Positions 1-8,954 of a DNA stretch of 59,962 bases are shown in pieces; the stretch's first letter is position 1, and each line of letters opens with the position of its first letter. Below the pieces are notes generated by a model. It did no database searches and was not told the DNA's origin. It was given only the letters and a program-made list of their open reading frames with translations. The position numbers and the translations under genes are program-made. Source of the stretch: CAIOZA01 sp964464375 (GTDB taxonomy: Bacteria; Bacteroidota; Ignavibacteria; Kapaibacteriales; UBA2268); NCBI GenBank assembly GCA_964464375.1, contig CAYXFU010000020.1, positions 1 to 59,962 of the forward strand. The letters are read 5' to 3'.

Positions 1-2
1 TC

Positions 3-917
3 AGAAACGAAGAAAATCTGATTGAAAAGCTTTACGAAATGAGTTCAACTGATGAAGAATATATAAGAAACCAGGAACATCAGAGGGACAATAACTCATC
101 CAGAACGAAGTTATTCCATCGTGGATTGTTAATGCCCGGACTTGGTGACACGATTTATACAAATTTCTCACTTTCTATTTATCAATATGATACTCCAAGT
201 ACAGATAATTATGATGATAGGGATGAGCAATCAATTAATGCAAATATAGGATATAAGCATCGGTTCACAAACGAATTCTCTGCCGGCGTTTCTGCTGAAT
301 TGCAGATGCTACATCTGGTATTTCTCAAATCTGAGCGAAGTGCTCTCAATAACTGGAATAGGGTCATCCGCCTGGCTCCTGCAATAGAATGGACTAACAA
401 AATCTTCTCTATCCATCCTAAATTTGAAATATTGGCGAATTACACAGTTTACGATTTCGAGGATGCATCCGGTTCAGTCAAAAGTTATAGCTATAGACAA
501 ATTGGGTACAAAGATACTATCTGCATTTATCTTGAAAAGGATATGAGTCTTCAGTTTAAATCCTCATTTAGATATTTTGAACGTGGAATTCTTTACTGGG
601 ACTCATTTTCAGAATCACCACAGAACAGCAATTTCGAATCTTATCTCAGGGGTTTGTTCTATATAAAGCTAACAGACATGATTAGAATTGGTGCAGGAGC
701 AAGGTATTACTCACTCAAGCAATCAAGTTTAAACTCCAACTCAGTTTCCGGTTCAGATTTCAGTCAAAAATCTATTGGTCCTGAAACTATTATTACATCT
801 ATTTTTTCGGATGGTTCGTCTATTTCCTTGCAAGGTTGGTATGAATTTCAGTATATTAATAGTTTGGAAAATAATCGAATTCCAAATTTGTTTTTAATAA
901 CAACGATTAAGCTCTAA
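3..917 (+). CDS. Outer-membrane beta-barrel protein, 5' end outside the window
   Basis: The reading frame is already open at base 3, so the protein begins upstream and only its C-terminal ~300 residues are seen. An internal ATG at 39 is available but nothing marks it as the true start. The visible part is rich in aromatic and polar residues in alternating patterns typical of amphipathic beta-strands, with short turn segments (SDG, NSN), and no transmembrane helix. It ends TTIKL. This fits an outer-membrane beta-barrel of about ten or more strands, but I do not recognise a family. It lies 9 bp upstream of the RsbW-like kinase gene, so the two are probably co-transcribed. Function is unknown; the barrel assignment is inferred from composition and pattern only. 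Confidence 0.6.
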   Translation, partial: RNEENLIEKLYEMSSTDEEYIRNQEHQRDNNSSRTKLFHRGLLMPGLGDTIYTNFSLSIYQYDTPSTDNYDDRDEQSINANIGYKHRFTNEFSAGVSAELQMLHLVFLKSERSALNNWNRVIRLAPAIEWTNKIFSIHPKFEILANYTVYDFEDASGSVKSYSYRQIGYKDTICIYLEKDMSLQFKSSFRYFERGILYWDSFSESPQNSNFESYLRGLFYIKLTDMIRIGAGARYYSLKQSSLNSNSVSGSDFSQKSIGPETIITSIFSDGSSISLQGWYEFQYINSLENNRIPNLFLITTIKL

Positions 918-926
918 TAGAATAAA

Positions 927-1343
927 ATGCGCAAGATACTGTTAAAGAAACAGGTTGTGCTTGATAGCGATAAAAAGTCCATAGGGTATGTCGAGCCTCT
1001 GGTTCATCAATTGCAAGAGGTTGTTACTCTACAATTGGACAGATATTACAATGTCTTAATCGCTGTTACAGAAGCAGTAAACAACGCAATAATTCATGGT
1101 AACAAATTGAATCCTCAAAAAAAAGTTACCATTACTTTGATTGTTTCTCAAAATGACATTACTGTTGAAGTGCTGGATCAGGGCGATGGCTTTGATCCTG
1201 AAAATGTTGCTGATCCTCGTGAAGCAGAGAATCTTTTAAAAGAAAACGGAAGAGGGGTTTTTCTTATAAAGCAGTTAACAACTACTAGTGAGATCAGTTC
1301 TGGCATCGGTGGTACAAAAGTTAAAATGACATTCGATTATTAA
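927..1343 (+). CDS. RsbW-like anti-sigma/serine-protein kinase, HATPase domain
   Basis: This is a 138-residue protein made of a single GHKL ATPase domain of the RsbW/SpoIIAB type. Visible motifs are the N box (EAVNNAIIHGN, about residues 49-59), the G1 box (DQGDGFDP, about 85-92) and the G2 box (GRGVFLIKQ, about 109-117). The family binds ATP and either phosphorylates an anti-sigma-factor antagonist or sequesters a sigma factor in partner-switching pathways. No STAS antagonist, PP2C phosphatase or sigma factor is nearby, so its partner must be encoded elsewhere. It follows the barrel gene by 9 bp and precedes the P-loop NTPase gene by 31 bp on the same strand. The family call is strong; the target is unknown. 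Confidence 0.85.
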   Translation: MRKILLKKQVVLDSDKKSIGYVEPLVHQLQEVVTLQLDRYYNVLIAVTEAVNNAIIHGNKLNPQKKVTITLIVSQNDITVEVLDQGDGFDPENVADPREAENLLKENGRGVFLIKQLTTTSEISSGIGGTKVKMTFDY

Positions 1344-1374
1344 TTAAAATTTTGGATTTAACATTAAAGAAATA

Positions 1375-3573
1375 ATGAACTCTGTGCATCAATATTTGGC
1401 AGAAAATATTTGCAAGGATATTAAAGAGAATCGCTCCATACAACCAATCACTCTCATCCATGGGCAGTTTGGTATAGGTAAGAGTGAGATCGTTCGTGAG
1501 GTTTTTTCAAAATTCGGTGAAAATTCCTTTTTTGATTGTTTGATCAATATCAATTTTGATGTTGAGAAAAGATTCATTAGTAATTACCTCAAATCAACCG
1601 AAATTCGTTTCCCGAAATCAGACGCAGGTTCATTTAATTCAGATATTAATGAAACCTTCTATAATGACAACAGGCTTTCTGAACTTCTTCGATTGCTTTC
1701 TGATAAAGATAAAGATATTGCAGATACTACAACTAAACAGTTCCAGCTCAAATTATTTCCACCAATTGAAGACTCAGAAAATTTGGGGAGTGATGAGTTT
1801 GTAAAGAAAATTGAAGCATTGCTTGATAAGAAAGGGGATAGAAGGCTCATTCTCGAGAATTCCCGAGTTACAGCAGAGTCTTTAATTGTCGATTTGATGA
1901 ATATATTTTTTCCTAATTCCGAAAAATTTACATCATTCGATAAATATTTGGAGACAATTACATCACCTGTCAAAATACTCTTTGTTTTTGATAATTTTGA
2001 CAGGATCGCATATTCAATATTTAACTGGCTTTCAGAATATTTCCTTCCGACTTGCTTGCAATCAAAATTTGGAGATTTTATAGCCTTTAATGTTCGGGAT
2101 TCCGAGAAAGAACTCTTCATAAATCAGTTTTTTGATTTTCATTTTATCATATCAAATAGGGTAGATCCATCGTTGAACGATTTCTTCCCTTTTTTTTCGA
2201 AAAATTTAGATTTTATTCAAAAATTTGAATTAGGATTGTGGAATCGTGATGAATCTTTATTATATTTGCAATCACAAAAATTACCTGAAAATACGAGACA
2301 TGATGACATTATTGCTGCTTCATTTGGCAATCAATTCCTGATGGATATGTTCATGCAAGAGCAACAATCAGAGATTAAAGAATTCGATAAAAAAACTGTT
2401 TATAATAAAATCATTGAAAAATATCTTGACGGTAAAACAGCAGTACAGGTTGATACCATCAAATTAGCTTCATTATTAGGCACTTTCTCAATTAATGATT
2501 TAAAATCATTTCCTGCTTTATTCGATAAATACACTTATTCATGGAAGTTTCTACTCTTTCTGAATGATCTAACCGAAATTGCTGATCAAAAGCTATCTTT
2601 CAGACACCCATTTGATGATATTTTCAAATTGGCATTTGCTGATTCATCTAAACAAGAAATACTTGAATCTAAGAATCTGCCTGCAATTCTCGAATCAATC
2701 AGTGAAATTATTCCAAACTTGACAGATGATGAATTAAAAATCGTACGCAGCCTCGCTTATTTTGAAAATTTTGATTTTGAAATTGCAGTCGAATCAGCAT
2801 TTCTTGACAAAGCTTCTGATGCAAAGATATTTGTGCAAAAGAATTCATCTTTATTCTTCAAACATCTCCATACTCATTCATTGAAAGGAGACATCCGCAA
2901 TGTGTTAATGAAACTGAATAATGTTATTGATAATGATAAACTCGAAGCCAAAAGGAATCTCGTGCAATCAATCTGGGATAAAAGGCTTAATGAAATAACA
3001 ATAGAAAAAAACATCATTCTTGAAAAGTTAAGTATTCTTAATAAGGAATCAGATGAGTTTAATGGGGATCCAACCAAAGGTAAGAGCTACTATGAAGAAC
3101 ATCAAAGGAAATTCATTAAAGCTGAGAATGATTTAATCCAATTAAGGAAAAGCCTTGGTGATTTTTCTTCAAATAGATTTCTAATAAACCTTATTATTAA
3201 TACATCCGCAACAATTCTTTCGTTCTTAACGTCATATTATTTTCCTGATATATTTTCAACACCTGATAATCATACGTCTATTATTGTTATTCAATATATC
3301 CTTTATTTTATAAGTTTAGTTTTCGGTTTTCTATCAATTCATAATGGCTATAAAATCTTTAGAATAAGAATGCAAAGAGCAGAAATCAAGGCAGTTGAAG
3401 ATAATATCGCGCTGCTTGAACAAGAAAAATTGGGATATCAGGAAGAAATGAAATTATTCAAGGATAGTAAGTCATCTTGGCAGAAGCGTTCTCAGGAAGT
3501 TAGTGAGCAGATTAAAACCTTAAAATTCCGATTGGATGCAATCGAATCAATAATTAAAGAATCTTACATCTAA
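1375..3573 (+). CDS. P-loop NTPase with C-terminal membrane segments and coiled coils
   Basis: This 732-residue protein starts with a P-loop NTPase module: Walker A GQFGIGKS at residues 30-37 and a Walker-B-like strand LFVFDNFDR with D206 and D209. The FDNFDR form recalls KAP/STAND-type NTPases. A central helical region follows (about 250-530), possibly with a winged helix. Next come a charged coiled coil (about 540-600), two hydrophobic segments (about 602-665, likely a membrane hairpin) and a final Glu/Lys-rich coiled coil to the end. There is no signal peptide, so the NTPase should be cytoplasmic and tethered to the inner membrane. I do not recognise a named family; KAP-like is the nearest. 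It sits between an RsbW-like kinase and a CASTOR-type channel. A signalling or defence role is possible but not shown. Confidence 0.65.
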   Translation: MNSVHQYLAENICKDIKENRSIQPITLIHGQFGIGKSEIVREVFSKFGENSFFDCLININFDVEKRFISNYLKSTEIRFPKSDAGSFNSDINETFYNDNRLSELLRLLSDKDKDIADTTTKQFQLKLFPPIEDSENLGSDEFVKKIEALLDKKGDRRLILENSRVTAESLIVDLMNIFFPNSEKFTSFDKYLETITSPVKILFVFDNFDRIAYSIFNWLSEYFLPTCLQSKFGDFIAFNVRDSEKELFINQFFDFHFIISNRVDPSLNDFFPFFSKNLDFIQKFELGLWNRDESLLYLQSQKLPENTRHDDIIAASFGNQFLMDMFMQEQQSEIKEFDKKTVYNKIIEKYLDGKTAVQVDTIKLASLLGTFSINDLKSFPALFDKYTYSWKFLLFLNDLTEIADQKLSFRHPFDDIFKLAFADSSKQEILESKNLPAILESISEIIPNLTDDELKIVRSLAYFENFDFEIAVESAFLDKASDAKIFVQKNSSLFFKHLHTHSLKGDIRNVLMKLNNVIDNDKLEAKRNLVQSIWDKRLNEITIEKNIILEKLSILNKESDEFNGDPTKGKSYYEEHQRKFIKAENDLIQLRKSLGDFSSNRFLINLIINTSATILSFLTSYYFPDIFSTPDNHTSIIVIQYILYFISLVFGFLSIHNGYKIFRIRMQRAEIKAVEDNIALLEQEKLGYQEEMKLFKDSKSSWQKRSQEVSEQIKTLKFRLDAIESIIKESYI

Positions 3574-3640
3574 AGTTAAAAATGGCTAGATATTTGCTAA
3601 AGTTACAATTGAATGAAGTACAATTGATAAGAATATAATA

Positions 3641-5599
3641 ATGAAAAAACCATCATTAAAAAATCGAATAAAGTACAGTTTTGACAATTTAATGTCCAAG
3701 GGGGTATTTTCCCCTATGATATTATTATTTGTAATGTCATCAATTGCTATATTTATCATTGCGATTGTTGTTTATTATTCTGGGGTTATTCCATATAATT
3801 CAGATATTCTCGGTTTAAGGGATAAATCTGACATCAAATTCTATGATGTTCTTTGGCTGATATTGATGCGTACTCTTGATGGAGGCGTTGTAGCTCAGGA
3901 TCCCGTTAGTTACAGATATGTTGTTTTTATGTTAATTGCAACATTGGGTGGTATCTTAATAGTTAGTATTTTCATAGGTATTGTTAGTACCGGTGTAATC
4001 CAAAAAATGAATGATTTACGAAAAGGCCGTTCATTTGTAGTCGAAAAAAACCACACTGTCATCCTTGGTTGGTCGTTCCAGGTGTTCAATATTATTTCCG
4101 AACTCGTCGTTGCTAATGAAAATCAGAAGAACGCTGTTATAGCTATTCTTGCGGATAAAGATAAGCTTGAAATGGAAGATGAAATCAGAGCAAAAGTAGG
4201 AGATACAGCCAATACAAAAGTTATCTGCCGTACTGGTAACCCGATTGATTTGCGAGATTTGGAAATCATTAATCCACATCAGTCAAAAGCAATAATCATT
4301 ACAGCACCTGATTCCGATGAGCCTGACTCAAATGTTATAAAAACAATTCTTGCTATTACTAACAATCCGCATAGAAAAGTACTTCCTGATAAATATCATA
4401 TAGTAGCTGAAATCCGTAACCCCCGCAATATGGCGATAGCCCAAATAGCTGGTCGTGACGAAGTTCAACTCGTCGTTTTTGATTATTTAATTTCAAGAAT
4501 AACTGCTCAGACTTGTCGTCAGCCCGGGTTGTCGGTAGTCTTTACCGAACTACTAGATTTCAAAGGAGATGAGATCTATTTTCAACCTGAACCAAGACTT
4601 ATCGGTAAAACATTTGTTGAGACTCTATTTGCTTATGAAAATTCAGCTGTGATTGGTCTAAGAAGGTCCGACGGTAGAATTTACCTGAAACCTCCCATGA
4701 ACACTGTAATTGAAGAAGGAGATATTCTTATAGCAATTTCTGAAGATGATGATACAGTTGTTCTTTCCGGAATCAAAGATTATAATATTGATCCATCAGC
4801 AATCAGAAAATCACCAAAGTACATTCCACCAAAACCTGAGTCAACATTAATTCTTGGCTGGAACAGACGTGCACCACTAATTATCAATGAACTAGATAAC
4901 TACATTTGGCCTGGTTCTAAGATTACTGTGGTAGCTGATCATCCTACTGCAGAGAAAGATCTCTCAATATATTGTGGTGAGATAACACATCAAACCATAA
5001 CCTTCTGGCAGGGCGACACAACTAACAGAAAAATTCTTGACGAATTAAATATTACAGATTATGATCATATTATCGTTCTGAGTCAGGCTGAGCTAACAGA
5101 TGTTCAATCAGCCGATGCAAGAACATTAAATACTCTTTTGCAAATACGCGACCTTGCAGATAAACAACCACACACATTTTCTATCGTTTCGGAAATGTTG
5201 GACGACAGGAACAGAGAATTAGCTGAAATAACACATACAGATGATTTCATAGTCAGTGTTAAGCTAGATAGCTTAATGTTGGCTCAGATTGCAGAAAACA
5301 AAGAACTCAAAACAGTATTCGAACTTCTGTTCTCTGCTGGTGGTCCGGCAATATACATTAAACCGGCTGAATACTATGTTGAGCTTGGTCGTCCTGTAAA
5401 CTTCTATACAATAATGGAATCTGCACGTCAGCAGAACCAGATTGCCATTGGATACAAGCTCCAGAAATCTAAGCCAAGATACGAAGGACCAAATCTGTTG
5501 GCTCATGGAGTCAGTGTTAATCCTGTTAAATCAAATCAATTGTTTTTCTCAGAAGGCGATAAGATTATCGTACTATCAGATGAAGTCCAGATAGGATAA
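3641..5599 (+). CDS. CASTOR/POLLUX-type ion channel with RCK-like domains
   Basis: A 652-residue membrane channel subunit. The N-terminus has one transmembrane helix (about residues 25-49), an amphipathic pore region with RTLDGG (about 77-82) and a second helix (about 93-118). A long cytoplasmic part with two Rossmann-type RCK-like modules follows. Each opens with the same strand-turn motif, TVILGWS near residue 139 and TLILGWN near 400, both leading into dinucleotide-binding-like folds. This layout and the ILGW motifs match the CASTOR/POLLUX family, which in plants forms nuclear-envelope ion channels and is widespread but poorly studied in bacteria. Ion selectivity cannot be read from the sequence. 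The gene follows the P-loop NTPase by 67 bp. The family call is firm; the physiological role is unknown. Confidence 0.85.
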   Translation: MKKPSLKNRIKYSFDNLMSKGVFSPMILLFVMSSIAIFIIAIVVYYSGVIPYNSDILGLRDKSDIKFYDVLWLILMRTLDGGVVAQDPVSYRYVVFMLIATLGGILIVSIFIGIVSTGVIQKMNDLRKGRSFVVEKNHTVILGWSFQVFNIISELVVANENQKNAVIAILADKDKLEMEDEIRAKVGDTANTKVICRTGNPIDLRDLEIINPHQSKAIIITAPDSDEPDSNVIKTILAITNNPHRKVLPDKYHIVAEIRNPRNMAIAQIAGRDEVQLVVFDYLISRITAQTCRQPGLSVVFTELLDFKGDEIYFQPEPRLIGKTFVETLFAYENSAVIGLRRSDGRIYLKPPMNTVIEEGDILIAISEDDDTVVLSGIKDYNIDPSAIRKSPKYIPPKPESTLILGWNRRAPLIINELDNYIWPGSKITVVADHPTAEKDLSIYCGEITHQTITFWQGDTTNRKILDELNITDYDHIIVLSQAELTDVQSADARTLNTLLQIRDLADKQPHTFSIVSEMLDDRNRELAEITHTDDFIVSVKLDSLMLAQIAENKELKTVFELLFSAGGPAIYIKPAEYYVELGRPVNFYTIMESARQQNQIAIGYKLQKSKPRYEGPNLLAHGVSVNPVKSNQLFFSEGDKIIVLSDEVQIG

Positions 5600-5694
5600 G
5601 GGGAGTGAAAATTATTTTGAATTTTTATATCTCCAAATTTCTCCGTAATTTACATTCTTTTTAGTTTGTAAATATATTATAATCGGAGGAAAAT

Positions 5695-6432
5695 ATGTTT
5701 TGGAAAAATGTCGCTACTTTGACATTTGCATTGGCATTGATGGCAAATCTTAGTTTTGCACAACCCAACAAAAATGCACCAGTAATTAAATCATCAAATG
5801 ATTCATTGTCATATAGTATCGGATTTAGTATTGGAAAAAATATCCAGATGAGCATGACAAGAGACAGCTTAAATGTTACACTTGATCTGTTATTAAATGG
5901 CTTAAGTGACGCTATAAACAAAAATGCACCAGTACTGCCAGAACAAGCTATTCAGCAATGTATGGCGACTTTCCAGTCAGCTCTTCAGGCAAAAATGGAA
6001 GCAAAAAAAATGGAGGATGAAAAAATGAATTCACAAGCAGGCGAAGTAAATAAAAAAATAGGTGCTGAATTCCTTGCAAACAACAGAAATAAGCCGGGTG
6101 TTAAGGCTACCGAAAGTGGTTTGCAATACAGAACCGACCTCGAAGGAACGGGCAAAGCACCAACAGCTAGCAATACTGTGAAAGTACACTACAAAGGAAT
6201 GCTCATCGATGGTAAAGTTTTTGATAGTTCAATCGATAGAGGACAACCAATCGAATTTCCTTTGAGTGGAGTTATCAAAGGCTGGACAGAAGGATTACAA
6301 TTAATGAAAGTTGGCGGAAAGTCCACATTCTATATTCCAAGCGAATTAGCTTATGGCGAAAAAGGTGCTCCTGGAGCAATTCCACCCAATTCAGTTTTAA
6401 TTTTTGAAGTAGAACTTTTGGAAGTTAAATAA
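5695..6432 (+). CDS. Exported FKBP-type peptidyl-prolyl isomerase (Mip/FkpA-like)
   Basis: A 245-residue protein with a Sec signal peptide (hydrophobic residues 5-20, likely cleavage after the Ala of SFAQ). It has an alpha-helical dimerisation domain of the FKBP_N type (about 35-115, including SYSIGFSIGKNI) and a C-terminal FKBP catalytic domain (about 155-245) with VHYKGMLIDGKVFDSS, the VIKGWTEGL core and ELAYGEKGAPG. These are the canonical rotamase-pocket residues. It should act in the periplasm as a prolyl isomerase and chaperone. A strong ribosome-binding site, GGAGG at about 5685-5689, precedes the ATG. It is followed by a lipoprotein gene. The nearest named relatives are FkpA/Mip; I leave the symbol blank because orthology cannot be proved by eye. 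Confidence 0.92.
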   Translation: MFWKNVATLTFALALMANLSFAQPNKNAPVIKSSNDSLSYSIGFSIGKNIQMSMTRDSLNVTLDLLLNGLSDAINKNAPVLPEQAIQQCMATFQSALQAKMEAKKMEDEKMNSQAGEVNKKIGAEFLANNRNKPGVKATESGLQYRTDLEGTGKAPTASNTVKVHYKGMLIDGKVFDSSIDRGQPIEFPLSGVIKGWTEGLQLMKVGGKSTFYIPSELAYGEKGAPGAIPPNSVLIFEVELLEVK

Positions 6433-6473
6433 TAATTCGATATTTTTTACTCCAAAATTAATGGAGTTTTAAA

Positions 6474-6983
6474 ATGAAATATTTTTACACATTTTTTGTG
6501 TTGTTGATTCTTATCGTTTTAGTTGGAGCTTGTGATGATAACAATGCTCCAACTAATCCGAATTATCCCCCAAATATCTTCGCTACCATATCTGGTAACT
6601 ATGAATTGAATTACAGAGGTCTAGGTTCGCTTTATTCTGTCACTTCGCCTCATAAGGGATTATCAATTAATTCATCTTATAAAGATTCATCAGGTATAGC
6701 TCATTTTGTTATAATTAATATCTATTATTGGGATAATATAGAAAAGACAGGCACTTTCAAATTTATTCTAAAGGCTGATACGGCAACAACTGACTATGCT
6801 GTTTGTATTTATCAGCGAAGTGAAGGTTCTTCTAAAAGAATTTTTTCTTCTTATGAAGGTGAAATAAATCTCGAACAATTCTCCGGAACCTCAGCAAAAG
6901 GTACATTCAGTCTTTTTACTAAGGAATCTCAATCAGGTAGCACAGTTATTATTTCCAACGGAACATTTAATATTAGCGATTAA
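6474..6983 (+). CDS. Small lipoprotein of unknown function
   Basis: A 169-residue protein with a lipoprotein signal: a hydrophobic stretch followed by the lipobox LVGAC at about residues 16-20, then an Asp/Asn-rich linker (CDDNNAPTNPN). The rest is Ser/Thr/Tyr-rich and beta-strand-like with no motif I recognise. A GGAG ribosome-binding site at 6463-6466 sits seven bases before the ATG, inside a short hairpin (ACTCC at 6449-6453 with GGAGT at 6463-6467). The gene lies between the FKBP isomerase and the IPT/FGE lipoprotein on the same strand. Asp residues directly after the Cys may affect sorting, but lineage rules are unknown. Confidence 0.7.
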   Translation: MKYFYTFFVLLILIVLVGACDDNNAPTNPNYPPNIFATISGNYELNYRGLGSLYSVTSPHKGLSINSSYKDSSGIAHFVIINIYYWDNIEKTGTFKFILKADTATTDYAVCIYQRSEGSSKRIFSSYEGEINLEQFSGTSAKGTFSLFTKESQSGSTVIISNGTFNISD

Positions 6984-7008
6984 TTTTATTCGATTTTAAA
7001 GGAAAGAT

Positions 7009-8883
7009 ATGTTTAAATACTTACTAATAATGCTTTTTGGGATTATAATTTCTGCATGTTCAGATAAAAGTAATCCTGTGGATAATACAAAGACTCCTCT
7101 AATCATATCCCTAAACCCTACCTCAGGATATGTAGGCTCGGCTGTACAAATTAGTGGGAAAAACTTTGGGAACACCAAAGGTTCCAATAGCATTTCATTC
7201 AATGGTATATCTTTGGTTGGATCTGATTATTTAAGTTGGTCCGACACAGAAATCAAGTGCAAGGTACCAGTTGGTGCTAGTTCAGGAAAAGTTATTGTTA
7301 CAATAAGTAATACAAATACGAATGGAATCGACTTCACAGTGCTTAACCTTGATTCCATAAAAGATCCTACAATCATTTCTTTAAATCCTATAGCAGGATA
7401 TGTTGGTTCTCTGGTTCAGATTAGTGGTAAGTATTTGGGAAATGTTCAGGGAACTAGTACTATTTCTTTTAATGGTTCCTCACTTTTAGGATCTGATTAT
7501 AATAATTGGTCTGATACTGTGATTATTTGCAAAGTACCTTTTGGCGCATCAACTGGTAAAGTAGCCATAACAATAAATGGTAAGAATACTAACGGTTTAG
7601 ATTTCACAGTCCTGAAGCTTGATACGATAAAAGATACCAAAATTATATCATTAAATCCAACATCAGGATATAATGGTTCGGTTGTGCAAATCACTGGTAA
7701 AGATTTAGGTTCCAATCAGGGTAGTAGTACAATTTCATTTAATGGAACACTTCTTCTTGGGTCTGATTATCTGAATTGGTCCGAAACCATTATCAATTGC
7801 AAAGTTCCGTCGGGAGCAACCACCGGTAAAGTTGTTGTAACAGTAAACGGCAAGAATACTAATGGTTTGGATTTCACTGTTCTTAAGCTTGACACATCTA
7901 CTGTTCCAATTATTGATTTATTACCTTCCACCAAAGCACAGACTGGTCAGCAGATCGCCATCAATGGCAGGAATTTTGGAGATACGCAAGGAAATAGCTT
8001 TGTGATGTTTAATGGAGTTAAAGCTTCTCAGTATTCACTCTGGACATCAACTAAAATTGTTGTTATAGTTCCTGATGATGCGACAACAGGACAGGTTGTA
8101 GTTTATGTAAATAATAAGCCCAGCAATGGGGTTCAGTTCACAGTTCAGCCCAGTAATAATATAGTAACAATGAGAACAATTCCGGCTGGTTCCTTCAACA
8201 TGGGGGACGATAATGGAGATTTAGATGTCAAACCCAGGCACAAAGTTACAATTTCAAAATCCTTTCTAATGGGAAAATCCGAAGTAACTCAGAAGCAATG
8301 GATGGTAGTTATGAAAAATTCCAATCCAAGCCATCCTGATAACTTGGGAGATAATAAACCGGTTCAGCAGGTTACTTTCAAACGAGCTATTGAATTCTGC
8401 AACGAGCTTTCATCCTTAGAAAATCTTAATCCTTGTTACAATATCAATGGTGATAACATTACTTGTAATTTTTCAGCAAATGGTTATAGATTGCCAACTG
8501 AAGCTGAGTGGGAATATGCATGTATCGCCGGTAGAGGTATAGAATATGCGGATATTGAAGTACCAGATTATGCTTGGTGTTCAAGCAACGCCGGCGGACA
8601 TATACATGATGTTATGACAAAGAAGGCAAATGATTATGGGCTTTACGATATGCTTGGAAATGTCAACGAATGGTGCTGGGATATGTACGAAGAAGAATAC
8701 TATAAGAACAGTCCTTCTACTGATCCTCAAGGTCCAACTAATGAAGTTAATGACCGCATAATTCGCGGAGGAACATATCAGAATGGTCCTGATAAATGCA
8801 AAAGTATTTTGCGTAATTCCTACCCGGGGAGTAATGACAACTTTAATTTTAATCTTGGATTTAGAATTGTAAGAGTAAAATAA
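7009..8883 (+). CDS. Lipoprotein with four IPT/TIG repeats and a C-terminal FGE/SUMF1 domain
   Basis: A 624-residue lipoprotein (lipobox IISAC, Cys17). Residues 31-299 hold three near-identical ~90-residue IPT/TIG immunoglobulin-like repeats (ISLNP..GY.GS.VQI.GK), and a fourth, more diverged one runs to about 386. The last ~235 residues form a formylglycine-generating-enzyme-like (SUMF1) domain, with MRTIPAGSFNMG at its start, YRLPTEAEWEYA, DMLGNVNEW and RGGTY. The same fold occurs non-catalytically in the T9SS lipoproteins GldK/PorK, and here too nothing suggests sulfatase activation. The repeats probably form a stalk presenting the SUMF1 head. The gene ends just before a bidirectional terminator and forms a run with the FKBP and small lipoprotein genes. 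Its role could be adhesion, glycan binding or a structural envelope part. Confidence 0.85.
   Translation: MFKYLLIMLFGIIISACSDKSNPVDNTKTPLIISLNPTSGYVGSAVQISGKNFGNTKGSNSISFNGISLVGSDYLSWSDTEIKCKVPVGASSGKVIVTISNTNTNGIDFTVLNLDSIKDPTIISLNPIAGYVGSLVQISGKYLGNVQGTSTISFNGSSLLGSDYNNWSDTVIICKVPFGASTGKVAITINGKNTNGLDFTVLKLDTIKDTKIISLNPTSGYNGSVVQITGKDLGSNQGSSTISFNGTLLLGSDYLNWSETIINCKVPSGATTGKVVVTVNGKNTNGLDFTVLKLDTSTVPIIDLLPSTKAQTGQQIAINGRNFGDTQGNSFVMFNGVKASQYSLWTSTKIVVIVPDDATTGQVVVYVNNKPSNGVQFTVQPSNNIVTMRTIPAGSFNMGDDNGDLDVKPRHKVTISKSFLMGKSEVTQKQWMVVMKNSNPSHPDNLGDNKPVQQVTFKRAIEFCNELSSLENLNPCYNINGDNITCNFSANGYRLPTEAEWEYACIAGRGIEYADIEVPDYAWCSSNAGGHIHDVMTKKANDYGLYDMLGNVNEWCWDMYEEEYYKNSPSTDPQGPTNEVNDRIIRGGTYQNGPDKCKSILRNSYPGSNDNFNFNLGFRIVRVK
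7099..7905 (+). repeat. Three tandem ~270-bp coding repeats (IPT/TIG units)
   Basis: Three consecutive units start at 7099, 7369 and 7639 (270, 270 and 267 bp). They encode IPT/TIG domains with shared strings such as ISFNG, LGSDY, CKVP and NTNG. Units 2 and 3 are the most alike, ending in the same NGKNTNGLDFTVLKLDT run, which points to recent duplication. A fourth, diverged unit follows from 7906. Confidence 0.85.
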
Positions 8884-8903
8884 CTTTTTGTTTCAAAATA
8901 TGG

Positions 8904-8940
8904 AAAAGCGATGACAGAAATGATATTTGTCATCGCTTTT
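8904..8940. terminator. Bidirectional intrinsic terminator
   Basis: A perfect 13-bp inverted repeat, AAAAGCGATGACA at 8904-8916 and its complement at 8928-8940, encloses an 11-base loop. It ends in a T-run on each strand. It lies between the convergent IPT/FGE lipoprotein gene (+) and miaB (-) and can serve both. Confidence 0.85.
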
Positions 8941-8954
8941 TTGTAAATTATTAA

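Noticed and set aside
1659..2120. Minus-strand open frame of 153 codons in the P-loop NTPase gene
   Set aside because: Antisense to a gene with clear Walker motifs; no supporting start signal or domain.
3600..3632. Short direct repeat ACAATTGA before the channel gene
   Set aside because: Two eight-base copies in AT-rich DNA are not significant without conservation data.
6449..6467. Hairpin ACTCC/GGAGT covering the ribosome-binding site of the small lipoprotein
   Set aside because: The stem is only five base pairs; such pairings are expected by chance around a GGAG site. It is mentioned only in the gene entry.
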